In this document: one piece after another, positions 36,967-46,546 of the stretch | Position numbering within the stretch: the first letter of the stretch is position 1 | How the letters are laid out: each line of letters begins with the position of its first letter | Assembly (NCBI GenBank): GCA_965662365.1 | Contig: CBFIHR010000018.1 | Coordinates: forward strand, 1 to 64,000 | Origin: CAWVWD01 sp965662365 | GTDB lineage: Bacteria > Bacteroidota > Bacteroidia > Chitinophagales > Saprospiraceae | Direction: 5' to 3' | DNA length: 64,000 nucleotides | Translations under genes and position numbers: made by a program | Notes under the pieces: model-generated | The model's database searches: none | Told to the model about the DNA's origin: nothing | What the model saw: the letters and a program-made list of their open reading frames with translations, nothing else

Positions 36967-38130
36967 TTGCAAAAGTTACTCAGTAATAAAGTTAATCGTA
37001 AGATAGTCATTGTTAACCAAGCTATTAATTATCTAACAATAGGAATCATTAATGAATTCGAGAAGAAATGTACAGATGTCGCGGTTATTACAGGTTCAGT
37101 TCATGTACAGGGAGAAGAATTAAGTGACAATGTAAAGATTACAAAAATTAATAGATTTTCGGAAGATCGTCTTGTCAAGAAATTTATAAATTGGCTAATA
37201 GCTACTGTTAAAATAACTTATTTTTTACTCATTAAGTATAGAAAGTACGAAGTATTTTTTATACCAAATCCCCCGATAGCTTATTTAGTTGCTTTGTTTT
37301 TACCAAATCGTTTTTCTATTTTGATGTGGGATGTATATCCTGATGCGTTAAAAATTTTTGGAATAAAGGGAAGTCATCCTATTTATAAAATTTGGACATG
37401 GTGGAATAAAAAACTTTTTAGAAAGGCTTATCGGATTTATACAATTGGTAGTAATATCTCCAATTTGATTGCACAATATGTTCCTCGTGAAAAAGTCAAA
37501 GTTTCCTATTTGTGGACAACTTTTTCAGATTTTACGCCAATTGATAAAGAAAATAACCTTTTTTTAAAAAGGCAGAAAATAAAAGATAAGTTTATAGTTC
37601 AATATTCTGGTAACATAGGTGTCACTCATAATGTTGAAGTTCTGTTAAATGTTGCTGAATTATTAAAAGATAAAAGTAACATACTTTTTCAAATTATCGG
37701 TAGAGGAAATAGAACAATTGCAGTAGGTGAAAGAATAAAGGAATCCAAATTGTCGAATTGTGTACTACTTCCATTTCAATCTGATGAAATGTTTCCACAT
37801 TCTCTTTCTGCCGCAGATATGGGAGTTGTAATATTAGATGATAAAACGGCTCAAGGCTCTGTCCCCAGTAAGACTTATAATTTAATGGTTGCGGCAAAAC
37901 CAATTATATATATTGCATCAGAATATTCAGAATTAAAAGACTATGCTGAAAGATTTAATAATGGTGCTTGTCTTCACAGCTCTAAAGTAAAAGAAATTGC
38001 AGCATTCATCGAAGAAGTAGCCTCAAATAAAGAATTTTACAGAGAGTTAAGTAATAACTCCTTGAATGCTTCTAATTATTTCAAACGAGAAAACGCTCAA
38101 AAACTAATAGAAGATTACCTTATCAAGTAA
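36967..38130 (+). CDS. Glycosyltransferase family 4 (WbuB-like)
   Basis: A 387-residue GT-B protein with IPNPPIAYLVALFL, LMWDVYPDALK and QYSGNIGVTHNVEVLLNVAE, the pattern of WbuB-type transferases that add a sugar such as FucNAc or a related residue. SVPSKTYNLMVAAKPII occupies the donor site. Begins at a TTG (36967) 34 bases after the preceding gene. Confidence 0.85.
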   Translation: MQKLLSNKVNRKIVIVNQAINYLTIGIINEFEKKCTDVAVITGSVHVQGEELSDNVKITKINRFSEDRLVKKFINWLIATVKITYFLLIKYRKYEVFFIPNPPIAYLVALFLPNRFSILMWDVYPDALKIFGIKGSHPIYKIWTWWNKKLFRKAYRIYTIGSNISNLIAQYVPREKVKVSYLWTTFSDFTPIDKENNLFLKRQKIKDKFIVQYSGNIGVTHNVEVLLNVAELLKDKSNILFQIIGRGNRTIAVGERIKESKLSNCVLLPFQSDEMFPHSLSAADMGVVILDDKTAQGSVPSKTYNLMVAAKPIIYIASEYSELKDYAERFNNGACLHSSKVKEIAAFIEEVASNKEFYRELSNNSLNASNYFKRENAQKLIEDYLIK

Positions 38131-38150
38131 TAGTTTTAAATAAGAGATAG

Positions 38151-39272
38151 ATGAGTATAGTATCAAATATCAGAAATCTTGTCGCAGATAATCTGAAAAA
38201 TACAATTGGTTGGAGAACTAAACGGAAGATTGTTGTATTTGCCGTAGATGATTATGGTAATGTAAGGTTACATTCAAAAGAAGCTAAAGAAAAGTTAACC
38301 CATGCAGGGCTAAAATTATCAAATCGTTTTGACCAATATGATACGCTTGAAACAGAGTGTGATTTAACTATTTTATATAATACACTTGATTCTGTTAAGG
38401 ATAAAAACGGAAATTCTGCAGTATTTTCGGCTCTTGCTTTACCTGTTAATATTGACTATGAAAAAATGCGAGAGTATAACTATGAAGAATATTTTTATGA
38501 AAAGCTCCCCGAAACACTGAACAAGCTATCAGGTTATCAAAATGTATGGAAACTTTGGCAAGAAGGAATGGACAAAAAGTTATTAATTCCTCAATTTCAT
38601 GGAAGAGAGCATCTTAATTTGAAATATTTTAAAGATAACCTTAAGGCAAAGGAACACTCTACCTTAACGGCTTTAAAGAATCGCTCTTATACAGGTATCA
38701 AGAAAAGAGGGAAAAACGTTTCCTATACGGCAGCTTTCCATTTTGAAGATATCGAAGAATGTGAAGAACAAAAAGAAATTATAAAAGATGGCTTAAGACT
38801 CTTTGAAGCGGTTTATGGTTTTAAAGCAACGGTTTTTAATGCTCCAGGCGGAAGTGAAAATGTCATAATTCATCAAGCTTTAGCAGATAGTGGGGTAAAA
38901 TATATCGAGACTCCATTGATTAAAAAAGAACATCAGGGTAAAGGTGTATATCAAACCAAATTCTATTACACAGGTAAAACAAATAATCACAATCAAACCT
39001 TTTTAGTTAGAAATGCTCTTTTTGAGCCAACTTCTTCTAATATTGATTGGGCTAACTATTGTTTGAAACAAATAGAAACTGCTTTTCGATGGAATAGACC
39101 TGCTGTTATCAGTTCTCATAGAGTGAATTTTTGTGGACATATTGATGAAAATAATAGGAAAAAAGGAATTGAAGCATTACAGTCGTTGTTAAATAAAATA
39201 GTTAAAAAATGGCCTGATGTAGAGTTTCTTTCCCTTGATCAATTAGGAACGGAGGTTGCCAAAAATAAATAA
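38151..39272 (+). CDS. NodB-superfamily-like putative polysaccharide deacetylase, paralogue B
   Basis: A 373-residue paralogue of the protein at 30831. Shared landmarks are FAVDDYGNVRLHS (replacing SDDWG), QFHGREHLNLKYF, NAPGGSENV in the motif-3 position, KFYYTGKTNNHNQTFLVRNALFEPT and ISSHRVNFCGHID. The first Asp-Asp motif and the His-x3-His are kept. No signal peptide. It ends 2 bases before the ATP-grasp gene, so the two are translationally linked. Same uncertainty about reaction as for paralogue A. Confidence 0.6.
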   Translation: MSIVSNIRNLVADNLKNTIGWRTKRKIVVFAVDDYGNVRLHSKEAKEKLTHAGLKLSNRFDQYDTLETECDLTILYNTLDSVKDKNGNSAVFSALALPVNIDYEKMREYNYEEYFYEKLPETLNKLSGYQNVWKLWQEGMDKKLLIPQFHGREHLNLKYFKDNLKAKEHSTLTALKNRSYTGIKKRGKNVSYTAAFHFEDIEECEEQKEIIKDGLRLFEAVYGFKATVFNAPGGSENVIIHQALADSGVKYIETPLIKKEHQGKGVYQTKFYYTGKTNNHNQTFLVRNALFEPTSSNIDWANYCLKQIETAFRWNRPAVISSHRVNFCGHIDENNRKKGIEALQSLLNKIVKKWPDVEFLSLDQLGTEVAKNK

Positions 39273-39274
39273 TA

Positions 39275-40273
39275 ATGAAAAGACTCTTATATTTAGGATA
39301 TTATATTCGTCAATTAGACAGAGCTAAGTTCAATAAATTTTTGAACTATGTTAGTCAAACAACAGAAAGAAGTAAGTTTTCTATTACATTAGACGTAATT
39401 TACGCTTCTTTAAAGTATAACATTTCCATACTTGATTATTTTTATTTTAGGTTCTTTGAAAAGAATGGCGAGGAACGAACAAAATGGGCAGGGACAGGAT
39501 ATATGTATGAGTATCAGCTTCACATGAATCCTACATCGTCAAGAGATATTTTGGAAGATAAAATTATCTTTTTACGAAATTATAAAGAGTTTATTTATAG
39601 AGAAATGGCGGATATTGAAACTCTGAAACAAGACAAAGAAAAAGCGATTGCATTACTGAATAGTTCTACTGGCAAAATTGTATTAAAACTTTCAACAGGA
39701 CAGGTTGGGGCTCAAGTTAAAATATACAAAACGAAAGATTTAACGCCCGAGAGTTTGATAAAATTGATGGAAAAAGAAAACTTCGACTTAGCAGAGGAAT
39801 TTATAATACAGCATCCTGATATAAATGCACTTTCTCCAACTGCTGTTAATACAGTTAGAATATTTACAGAACTTGACGGAAGTAATGAGGTTGCTCTTCT
39901 TGGTGCAAGACTTAGGATTTCAGTTAATTCTCCAGTTGATAATTTAGGAGCGGGAAATATAGCAACCCCAATTGATATTAAAACAGGAAAAGTTTCAGGT
40001 GTTGGTGTTTACAGTGATATTACAAAAACAGATGAAGCTGTTCATCCATATACAGGGAAAGTAATAGAGGGGTTTCAAGTTCCTTATTGGGAAGAAACAC
40101 TCGCTATGATTAAAGCTGCGGCAAAGGCTTTTCCGCAGAATCGTTCTATAGGCTGGGATATTGCAATAACAGAAAAAGGTCCGGAGTTAATAGAAGGGAA
40201 TCATAACTGGTGCAAATTACTTTGGCAACTTCCTGTTAAACAAGGCTTAAAGGAAAAATTAGAAAAGGTGTAA
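39275..40273 (+). CDS. Sugar-transfer-associated ATP-grasp protein
   Basis: A 332-residue protein that matches the ATP-grasp subfamily found in polysaccharide loci. Visible features are KIVLKLSTGQVGAQV (glycine-rich ATP loop region), EEFIIQHPDINALSPTAVNTVRI (a hallmark of this subfamily), LRISVNSPVDNLGAGNIATPID and SIGWDIAITEKGPELIEGNHN (metal-binding Glu/Asn). The family is predicted to form an amide or ester bond with ATP, probably on a sugar-linked substrate; the reaction is not known. Start is 2 bases after the deacetylase-like gene. Confidence 0.82.
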   Translation: MKRLLYLGYYIRQLDRAKFNKFLNYVSQTTERSKFSITLDVIYASLKYNISILDYFYFRFFEKNGEERTKWAGTGYMYEYQLHMNPTSSRDILEDKIIFLRNYKEFIYREMADIETLKQDKEKAIALLNSSTGKIVLKLSTGQVGAQVKIYKTKDLTPESLIKLMEKENFDLAEEFIIQHPDINALSPTAVNTVRIFTELDGSNEVALLGARLRISVNSPVDNLGAGNIATPIDIKTGKVSGVGVYSDITKTDEAVHPYTGKVIEGFQVPYWEETLAMIKAAAKAFPQNRSIGWDIAITEKGPELIEGNHNWCKLLWQLPVKQGLKEKLEKV

Positions 40274-40292
40274 AGACTAATTATTTTGGATT

Positions 40293-40955
40293 ATGAAAAA
40301 TGTAATTCTTGTTGGTAGCTCTGGACATGCTAAAGTAATTATTGATATTTTAGAGCAAGAGAAAAAATATAAAATCGTTGGGATATTTGACCGTTCTGAA
40401 AATATAGGTAAGGAGATATATGGTTATCCAATTATAGGAGAAGAGAAAAATATAGCAAAATTCATAGAAGAATGTCAAATAGAAGGAGGAATTATAGGAA
40501 TAGGTGATAATTATATTCGTAAAAAAGTAAGTGAAATAATTACGAGTGTTATACCTAATTTTCAATTCATAAACGCCATACATCCATCTGCTCAAATAGG
40601 TAAAAATGTAACTATGGGAAAAGGAAATGTTCTCATAGCGGGTTCTGTTGTAAATGCCGATGCAGTAGTTGGAAATCATTGTATATTAAATACCAATTCT
40701 TCTCTTGGACATGAAGGTATCATGAAAGATTACTCAAGCCTTTCATCAAATGCAACAATAGGAGGGGGAGCTGTTATTGGTGAATGTTCAGTGGTGGCAC
40801 TTTCTGCAACAGTCCTTCATAGTAGAAAAATAGGTGAACATACTATTATTGGTTCAGGGGCAGTAGTAGTGCAAGATATACCGTCTTATGTTGTAGCATT
40901 AGGGACGCCTGCTAAAATCGTAAAAAAGAGGAATCCCGGAGATAAATATTATTAG
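40293..40955 (+). CDS. NeuD/PglD-family sugar acetyltransferase
   Basis: A 220-residue protein with an N-terminal Rossmann-like domain (NVILVGSSGHAKVIIDILEQ) and a C-terminal beta-helix (IHPSAQIGKNVTMGKGN, NSSLGHEGIMKDYSSLSS with the catalytic His, ALGTPAKIVKKR). PglD acetylates the 4-amino group of UDP-4-amino-sugars. The aminotransferase and dehydratase that would supply such a sugar are at 51355 and 53311, so it may complete a bacillosamine-like pathway, although it lies 10 kb away. Confidence 0.85.
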   Translation: MKNVILVGSSGHAKVIIDILEQEKKYKIVGIFDRSENIGKEIYGYPIIGEEKNIAKFIEECQIEGGIIGIGDNYIRKKVSEIITSVIPNFQFINAIHPSAQIGKNVTMGKGNVLIAGSVVNADAVVGNHCILNTNSSLGHEGIMKDYSSLSSNATIGGGAVIGECSVVALSATVLHSRKIGEHTIIGSGAVVVQDIPSYVVALGTPAKIVKKRNPGDKYY

Positions 40956-40962
40956 TGATAAA

Positions 40963-43368
40963 ATGGGAATAAAATCAATATACTTTACAATTATTTTTTT
41001 ACTTTTTATTAGCTGTTCTTCAATGAATAATAAAAATAGTGAAATTCTAATTATTTCTGATAAATTGGTAAATGCTGAAATAATAATATCAGCCTCCGCA
41101 CCTCGGTTAGTTAATTTAGCAGCTTCTGAATTTCAATCTCATGTTAAGAAAATTACTGGTAAAGAGCTTCCTATTCACACACAACACACATCCAAATATC
41201 CTGTAAAAATATATATTGGAAAAAGTATTTACACACAACAATTAAAACTCCAATCTGAATATAAGGAGGAAAGTTTTCAGATAAAATCCGGAAAGAATTG
41301 GTTAGCCTTAGTTGGAGATGATAAAGATTTTGTTCCTCAACCTCCCTTTAGTCTGAGAAGAAGTGATCAACCTGTAGTAAGAGCAGCTTGGCAAAAACAA
41401 ACAAATAGTAACTGGTCGAGTCCGAGAGAGAATTTATTCAAATTCTACAATAAAGAATTAAAAATATGGCAAATGGATAAAGGCGGTTCACTTAATGCCG
41501 TTTATGAATTACTAAGAAGTTGGGGAGTAGAGTGGTACTTACCTAATCAAGAAATCGGAGAGGTAATTCCTCAACAAAAAGAAATTCCTCTACCAAGTGT
41601 AGATAGTATTTATTACCCAGTTTTTCCTATTAGGAAATTCGCATTTTATAGCAAAAGTTTTCATCAAATATCAAAAGAAGAAACTTTGTGGCAAATGAGG
41701 CTTGGTATAAATACAGGTCACGAATTATTAGGGCTAAATGGGATTGGACATGGCGTTAAATATATTTTAGAAGATTCAAAAATCAAACAACAATACCCGG
41801 AACTATTTGCATTGTATGATAATAAAAGAGATACGAAATCAAGACGGTACGGTCGACCTTGCTTATCATCAAAGGAATTGAGAGAACAAACTGTAAAATA
41901 TGCTCAGGCAATATTTAACATTTATGATGATCCTATGATTAATATTATGCCTCCAGACTCTTACATTAAACTTTGTGAATGTAATTTATGTAATGGTAAA
42001 GGTTCTGTTCATAGAGGTTTTAAAGGACAAATTTCTGATTACGTTTGGGAATATGTTAATGATATTGCTAAAGAGTTACATATTAGTCATCCCAATAAAA
42101 AAGTAGTTTGTTTTGCTTATGGAGCATATCAGTTACCACCCGAGAATATAACTAAACTAAGCCCTAATATTGTAGTAGGGATCACAAGAAGAAGAAGTGA
42201 TTTAGTAGAAAAAGAGAAAGTAGATTATTTTGAAGAACTTCAAGAAGACTGGGAAAAACTCTCTGGTAATAAACTAATATTTTGGGATTACTACCTTCAT
42301 GCTCGACCGGGTAAGAAATATGCTAATATTCCTGTAGTAATGCCTCATATTATCAGTGAGGATATAAAGAAACAAAAAAACAAATCTTATGGTGAAATGA
42401 TAGAAATCTATCGTAATTCTGGCAGAGAAAGTCAATTATCTGATTTAGCAATTAATCACCTTAACATATATATTACAAGTCGTTTGTACTGGAATCCTGA
42501 TGCTGATGTTGATTTATTACTGGATAACTACTATCAAAATTTTTATGGAGAAGCTGCTGATAAAATGAAAGACTTCTTTACTGTTTCAGAAAAAAACTGG
42601 CATATAATTCATACAAAAGCAGAAGTTTCTGATAAATTATTAAATACTATAGAAGAGGCAATAACTATTGTTTCAAAAAATCCTAATCAAGCTATTTATA
42701 GAAAAAGAATTGAACTGATATATAATTTTGTGAAACCCTTAGCAAATCTTAAAAATGTAAAAAAAACGAAAATTAATATTAGAGTTCCTTTGAGAAAAGG
42801 AGAACCGAGAAATGGTGATAATACGTTAAATGAAGCGTTCTGGAAAAAATCAAGGGCATACAACTTGAAGAGTAGCAACGAACTTTATAAAACATCTGTT
42901 CAAGTAGCAAGAAATAAGAGATTTCTTATATTTAATATAAAAGCTGTAAATCCGTTATTAAATAAAAAACAAACCTTTGAGGTACTTAAAAATGAAGACT
43001 TAAAATTGATTTTAAGGTCAGTCGAGAATCGTGTCTATATACTATACTTTGATATTGATGGCTTGAAAAAAATAGATTTTTCTGAAGCAACTTCTAAAAA
43101 CTTATATACCATAATTAAAAATAACACTAAGAGTTATATAAAGAAAGGGGTATGGGAAATTGAAGTATATATTCCTTTCAACTTTAGTGATAAAAGACAG
43201 GAAGATAAAATTAATGAGACCAGAGAGCCGTCAGAACTTCTACCGTGGTCTTTCAATGTTTATCGAAGAACGACTTTAAATAATGCTGTATTATATTCTT
43301 CTTTAATATCGGATAAAAAAGTGGATTTTAATTCTTCAGAAAATTTTGTTAACCTTTATTTTAAGTAA
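40963..43368 (+). CDS. DUF4838 lipoprotein, glycoside-hydrolase-like
   Basis: An 801-residue protein with a lipoprotein signal (FLLFISCSS, Cys near residue 19). Residues ~40-120 resemble the alpha-glucuronidase/GH20 accessory N-terminal domain (LAASEFQSHVKKITGKELP). The DUF4838 core follows, with RKFAFYSKS, NTGHELLGLNG, PDSYIKLCECNLC and VCFAYGAYQLPP. The C-terminal ~190 residues (NEAFWKKSRAYNL onward) look like a family-9 carbohydrate-binding-like domain. It is probably exported and bound to a membrane, where it may cut or trim the polymer. Reaction unknown. Confidence 0.8.
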   Translation: MGIKSIYFTIIFLLFISCSSMNNKNSEILIISDKLVNAEIIISASAPRLVNLAASEFQSHVKKITGKELPIHTQHTSKYPVKIYIGKSIYTQQLKLQSEYKEESFQIKSGKNWLALVGDDKDFVPQPPFSLRRSDQPVVRAAWQKQTNSNWSSPRENLFKFYNKELKIWQMDKGGSLNAVYELLRSWGVEWYLPNQEIGEVIPQQKEIPLPSVDSIYYPVFPIRKFAFYSKSFHQISKEETLWQMRLGINTGHELLGLNGIGHGVKYILEDSKIKQQYPELFALYDNKRDTKSRRYGRPCLSSKELREQTVKYAQAIFNIYDDPMINIMPPDSYIKLCECNLCNGKGSVHRGFKGQISDYVWEYVNDIAKELHISHPNKKVVCFAYGAYQLPPENITKLSPNIVVGITRRRSDLVEKEKVDYFEELQEDWEKLSGNKLIFWDYYLHARPGKKYANIPVVMPHIISEDIKKQKNKSYGEMIEIYRNSGRESQLSDLAINHLNIYITSRLYWNPDADVDLLLDNYYQNFYGEAADKMKDFFTVSEKNWHIIHTKAEVSDKLLNTIEEAITIVSKNPNQAIYRKRIELIYNFVKPLANLKNVKKTKINIRVPLRKGEPRNGDNTLNEAFWKKSRAYNLKSSNELYKTSVQVARNKRFLIFNIKAVNPLLNKKQTFEVLKNEDLKLILRSVENRVYILYFDIDGLKKIDFSEATSKNLYTIIKNNTKSYIKKGVWEIEVYIPFNFSDKRQEDKINETREPSELLPWSFNVYRRTTLNNAVLYSSLISDKKVDFNSSENFVNLYFK

Positions 43369-43373
43369 CAATA

Positions 43374-44093
43374 ATGTATAAATACGTTAAATCGTTTTTT
43401 GATATTTCTTTAGCATTACTGGTGTTATTATCTTTGTCGATCTTATTTATTCCTTTGATGCTTATTCTACGAATAACGGGAGAGGGAGAAGTCTTTTATT
43501 TACAAGAACGTATTGGTTTAAATAATGAACCTTTCAACATAATAAAATTTGCTACCATGCTTAAAAATAGCATGAATATGGGCTTAGGTGCTACGACTGT
43601 TAGAAATGACTCACGAATCACTCCTGTTGGTAAATATTTAAGAAAATCAAAAATTAACGAATTACCACAAGTACTTAATATTGTTAAAGGTGATATGTCT
43701 ATTGTTGGGCCTCGTCCCTTACCGTATAAAAGTTTTGCTAAATATTCAGGTGAGGTAAAAGAAATTCTTTACAAAAAAAAGCCAGGAATTACAGGGATTG
43801 CTTCATTGATTTTTAGAGATGAAGAAATTTTAGCCTCTACAGTTAATGACTTAGGAGGTGTGCCTATTGAATATTATAAATCTTATATTTATCCATACAA
43901 AGGGCAGTTAGAATTATGGTATCACGACCATATTTCATTCCGAACAGATTTTTTTATTATATTTCTTACAGCTTGGCAAATACTTTTTCCTGAAAGCAAT
44001 CTTGTCTATAATATATTTAAAGGACTTCCTTCGAAGCCTAAAGAGTTAACGCTTGAGGGGATTCATCAGTTATATTTGAAAAAAAGTAATTAA
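43374..44093 (+). CDS. Initiating sugar-phosphate transferase (short WcaJ/PglC type)
   Basis: A 239-residue protein with one N-terminal hydrophobic hairpin (residues ~10-32) and the catalytic domain of polyprenyl-phosphate hexose-1-phosphate transferases: GEVFYLQERIGLNNEPFNI, KINELPQVLNIVKGDMSIVG-type core with PRPL, and KPGITGIASLIFRDEE. It transfers the first sugar phosphate to the lipid carrier. A paralogue lies at 52597. The C-terminal ~30 residues are extra relative to that copy. Confidence 0.92.
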   Translation: MYKYVKSFFDISLALLVLLSLSILFIPLMLILRITGEGEVFYLQERIGLNNEPFNIIKFATMLKNSMNMGLGATTVRNDSRITPVGKYLRKSKINELPQVLNIVKGDMSIVGPRPLPYKSFAKYSGEVKEILYKKKPGITGIASLIFRDEEILASTVNDLGGVPIEYYKSYIYPYKGQLELWYHDHISFRTDFFIIFLTAWQILFPESNLVYNIFKGLPSKPKELTLEGIHQLYLKKSN

Positions 44094-44184
44094 ATTTAGC
44101 AATTACTTCAAATTGTATATCCTTAACATTTTATACATTTAGCTTAGTAGTTTTAATCAATTCTTATCAAAGAAAGTCTAATCA

Positions 44185-45633
44185 ATGTTATTTAATTCAC
44201 TGGAGTTCTTAATATACTTACCTATAATTTTTATTATTTATTGGTTTGTATTAAATAAAAACCTAAAACTACAGAATCTACTGATAGCTTTAGCGAGTTA
44301 TTTTTTCTATGGTTGGTGGGATTTTAGGTTTTTAGCGTTAATACTTTTTAGTACATTACTGGATTATACATTAGGTAGGTTAATAGATAAAGAGAATAGG
44401 ACACAACGAAGAAAATTATTCCTATGGCTCAGTATTCTGGTAAATATTGGGTTTTTAGGTATTTTTAAATATTACAACTTCTTTATTGATAGTTTTATTG
44501 CTACATTTTCCCATTTTGGACTTTCCCTAAACTCAAGAACGCTAAACATAATCTTACCTGTCGGAATTAGTTTTTACACATTCCAGACATTAAGTTATAC
44601 GATCGATATTTACAGAAAAAAGATGAAAGCTACGAAAGATTTTGTAGCATTTGCGGCGTTTGTCTCTTTTTTTCCTCAGTTAGTTGCCGGTCCTATTGAA
44701 AGAGCAACTAATCTTCTTCCTCAATTTAGTAAAAAAAGAACTTTTAGTTATCAAGATGGAATGGACGGCATGCTCTTAATTACTTGGGGATTTTTTAAAA
44801 AAATAGTTATTGCTGATAATTTAGCTTTTGTTGTTGATGAAATCTTTAAAAATTATGATAGCTACTCGGGCGATATACTTATTTTAGGAGCAGTTTTATT
44901 TGCGTTTCAAATATATGCGGACTTTAGTGGCTACAGTAGTATTGCTAGGGGATTAGCAAAATGGTTTGGGTTTGATTTGATGGTAAACTTTAATTTTCCA
45001 TATTTTTCGAGGAATATAGGAGAATTTTGGCGTAGATGGCATATCTCTCTTTCTACATGGTTTAGAGATTATATCTATATTCCACTTGGTGGGTCAAGAG
45101 TAACTAAGACTAAGGCGATTCGAAATATTTTCATTATATTTTTAGTTTCAGGTTTTTGGCATGGAGCGAACTGGACTTTTATCGCTTGGGGAGGTTTACA
45201 CGCTATGTTGTTTATCCCATCTTTTGTGCTTGGAACAAATCGACAATACAAAGGAAAAGGCTTTGGCGAAAGTAATTTTCTACCGAATGTTAAAGAATCT
45301 TTATCTGTTTTATATACTTTTATTGTAGTTACAATAGGATGGGTATTTTTTCGCTCTGAAAGTATAACTGACTCTTTGCACTATATCATAGGTATGTTTA
45401 ATTGGTATAGTCATCCGCCTTTTCTCAACCCGTACGATTATCAGAGCTTAGATAAAGAATTTTTAGTCCTTGGAGTTTTCATATTTATTGAATACCTACT
45501 TAATGCAAAAAAGCTGCATCGTTTTAAAAGTTCTACTGTTTTAGTATGGACAGCATGTATATTGTTATTTGTATTTACCTTATTAAGTAATCCTGTAAGT
45601 AAAGAGATGTCATTTATTTACTTTCAATTTTAA
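44185..45633 (+). CDS. MBOAT-family O-acyltransferase (AlgI/DltB-like), copy A
   Basis: A 482-residue polytopic membrane protein. It starts MLFNSLEFLIYLPIIFI, the classic start of AlgI-like proteins, and has SYFFYGWWDFRF, LPVGISFYTFQTLSYTIDIY, FFPQLVAGPIERA, EFWRRWHISLSTWFRDYIYI and the catalytic His in SGFWHGANWTF. These enzymes pass acyl groups across the membrane to a polysaccharide. The following SGNH-like gene, 3 bases later, is the usual periplasmic partner. A second copy lies at 47803. Confidence 0.94.
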   Translation: MLFNSLEFLIYLPIIFIIYWFVLNKNLKLQNLLIALASYFFYGWWDFRFLALILFSTLLDYTLGRLIDKENRTQRRKLFLWLSILVNIGFLGIFKYYNFFIDSFIATFSHFGLSLNSRTLNIILPVGISFYTFQTLSYTIDIYRKKMKATKDFVAFAAFVSFFPQLVAGPIERATNLLPQFSKKRTFSYQDGMDGMLLITWGFFKKIVIADNLAFVVDEIFKNYDSYSGDILILGAVLFAFQIYADFSGYSSIARGLAKWFGFDLMVNFNFPYFSRNIGEFWRRWHISLSTWFRDYIYIPLGGSRVTKTKAIRNIFIIFLVSGFWHGANWTFIAWGGLHAMLFIPSFVLGTNRQYKGKGFGESNFLPNVKESLSVLYTFIVVTIGWVFFRSESITDSLHYIIGMFNWYSHPPFLNPYDYQSLDKEFLVLGVFIFIEYLLNAKKLHRFKSSTVLVWTACILLFVFTLLSNPVSKEMSFIYFQF

Positions 45634-45636
45634 AGT

Positions 45637-46521
45637 ATGAAGCGTTTTTTATTTCAGTTTGCATTATTTATTATTATCAGTTTCATTTTATTAGAGTTAA
45701 CTCTACGGATCTTTCAGTTCGCAGGTAATACAGTACCTCAAGTGAACTTAAATGGAAATAAATTACGAAAACCCAATGTAACTGGGGAATGGATAAGGGG
45801 AGGTATGGGCGAAATTCGGTCAACTTACCATTTTAACAATAAAGGGTGGAACAGTACTGTAGATTATTCTGATGCGATGGCTGATTCTTTAAAGATAGCT
45901 CTTATTGGAGATTCTTATGTTCAGGGATTTCATACATCTGTAGATAGTTCTATAGGAAGACAATTTGAATATCTTTACAGAAGCAGTAAAATCGTTTACG
46001 AGTATGGACAAGCGGGAGGAAATATTGTAGATTTTTCAAAAATTTATGAAGCGTATCATTTAGAGGATTACTTTAAAGTATTTATATTAATTACGGATAA
46101 AGATTTGACGAAGAAAAAAGCTTCCTTTATGGGGAAGGGAAAGAGTATTCCTAAACAAGATTTTATGAGAAAATTATATGGATTCTCTCATTTAATTAGA
46201 TATTTTAATATCAACCATGGTTTTTTAGAAGGGATTAAAAATATTCCGTCAAAACCTTTTAGAAACCTTTCTGCTGATGAAGAAAAGCCCATCAATATAG
46301 AGAAAGTTAATAATTCAGCAATAAATAGCTTTGGGAAAAATGTTGTTTTTTTATACGAAGAGGGGAGATTATCACCTGAGGTACGGAATACTATGAGTTT
46401 TCCATTACAATTAATAAAGCCTATATATTTACCCGATGATTGTGGTTTTGATGGGCATTGGAATATTAATGGTAGAAAAAATTGTGCTTTAGCTATGAAA
46501 GCCTACTTAGATTCTCTTTAA
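45637..46521 (+). CDS. SGNH-hydrolase-like partner of MBOAT acyltransferase, copy A
   Basis: A 294-residue protein with an N-terminal membrane anchor (residues ~5-27) and a periplasmic domain. A block-I-like motif IALIGDSYVQGFH places the nucleophile at Ser93, and a C-terminal FDGHWNINGRKN supplies the Asp/His pair, as in AlgJ/AlgX-type SGNH domains. It starts 3 bases after the MBOAT gene. It probably transfers the acyl group to the polymer. The family is not one I can name; the call rests on motif order and context. Confidence 0.72.
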   Translation: MKRFLFQFALFIIISFILLELTLRIFQFAGNTVPQVNLNGNKLRKPNVTGEWIRGGMGEIRSTYHFNNKGWNSTVDYSDAMADSLKIALIGDSYVQGFHTSVDSSIGRQFEYLYRSSKIVYEYGQAGGNIVDFSKIYEAYHLEDYFKVFILITDKDLTKKKASFMGKGKSIPKQDFMRKLYGFSHLIRYFNINHGFLEGIKNIPSKPFRNLSADEEKPINIEKVNNSAINSFGKNVVFLYEEGRLSPEVRNTMSFPLQLIKPIYLPDDCGFDGHWNINGRKNCALAMKAYLDSL

Positions 46522-46546
46522 AATTATAATGTATATTAAATATTAT

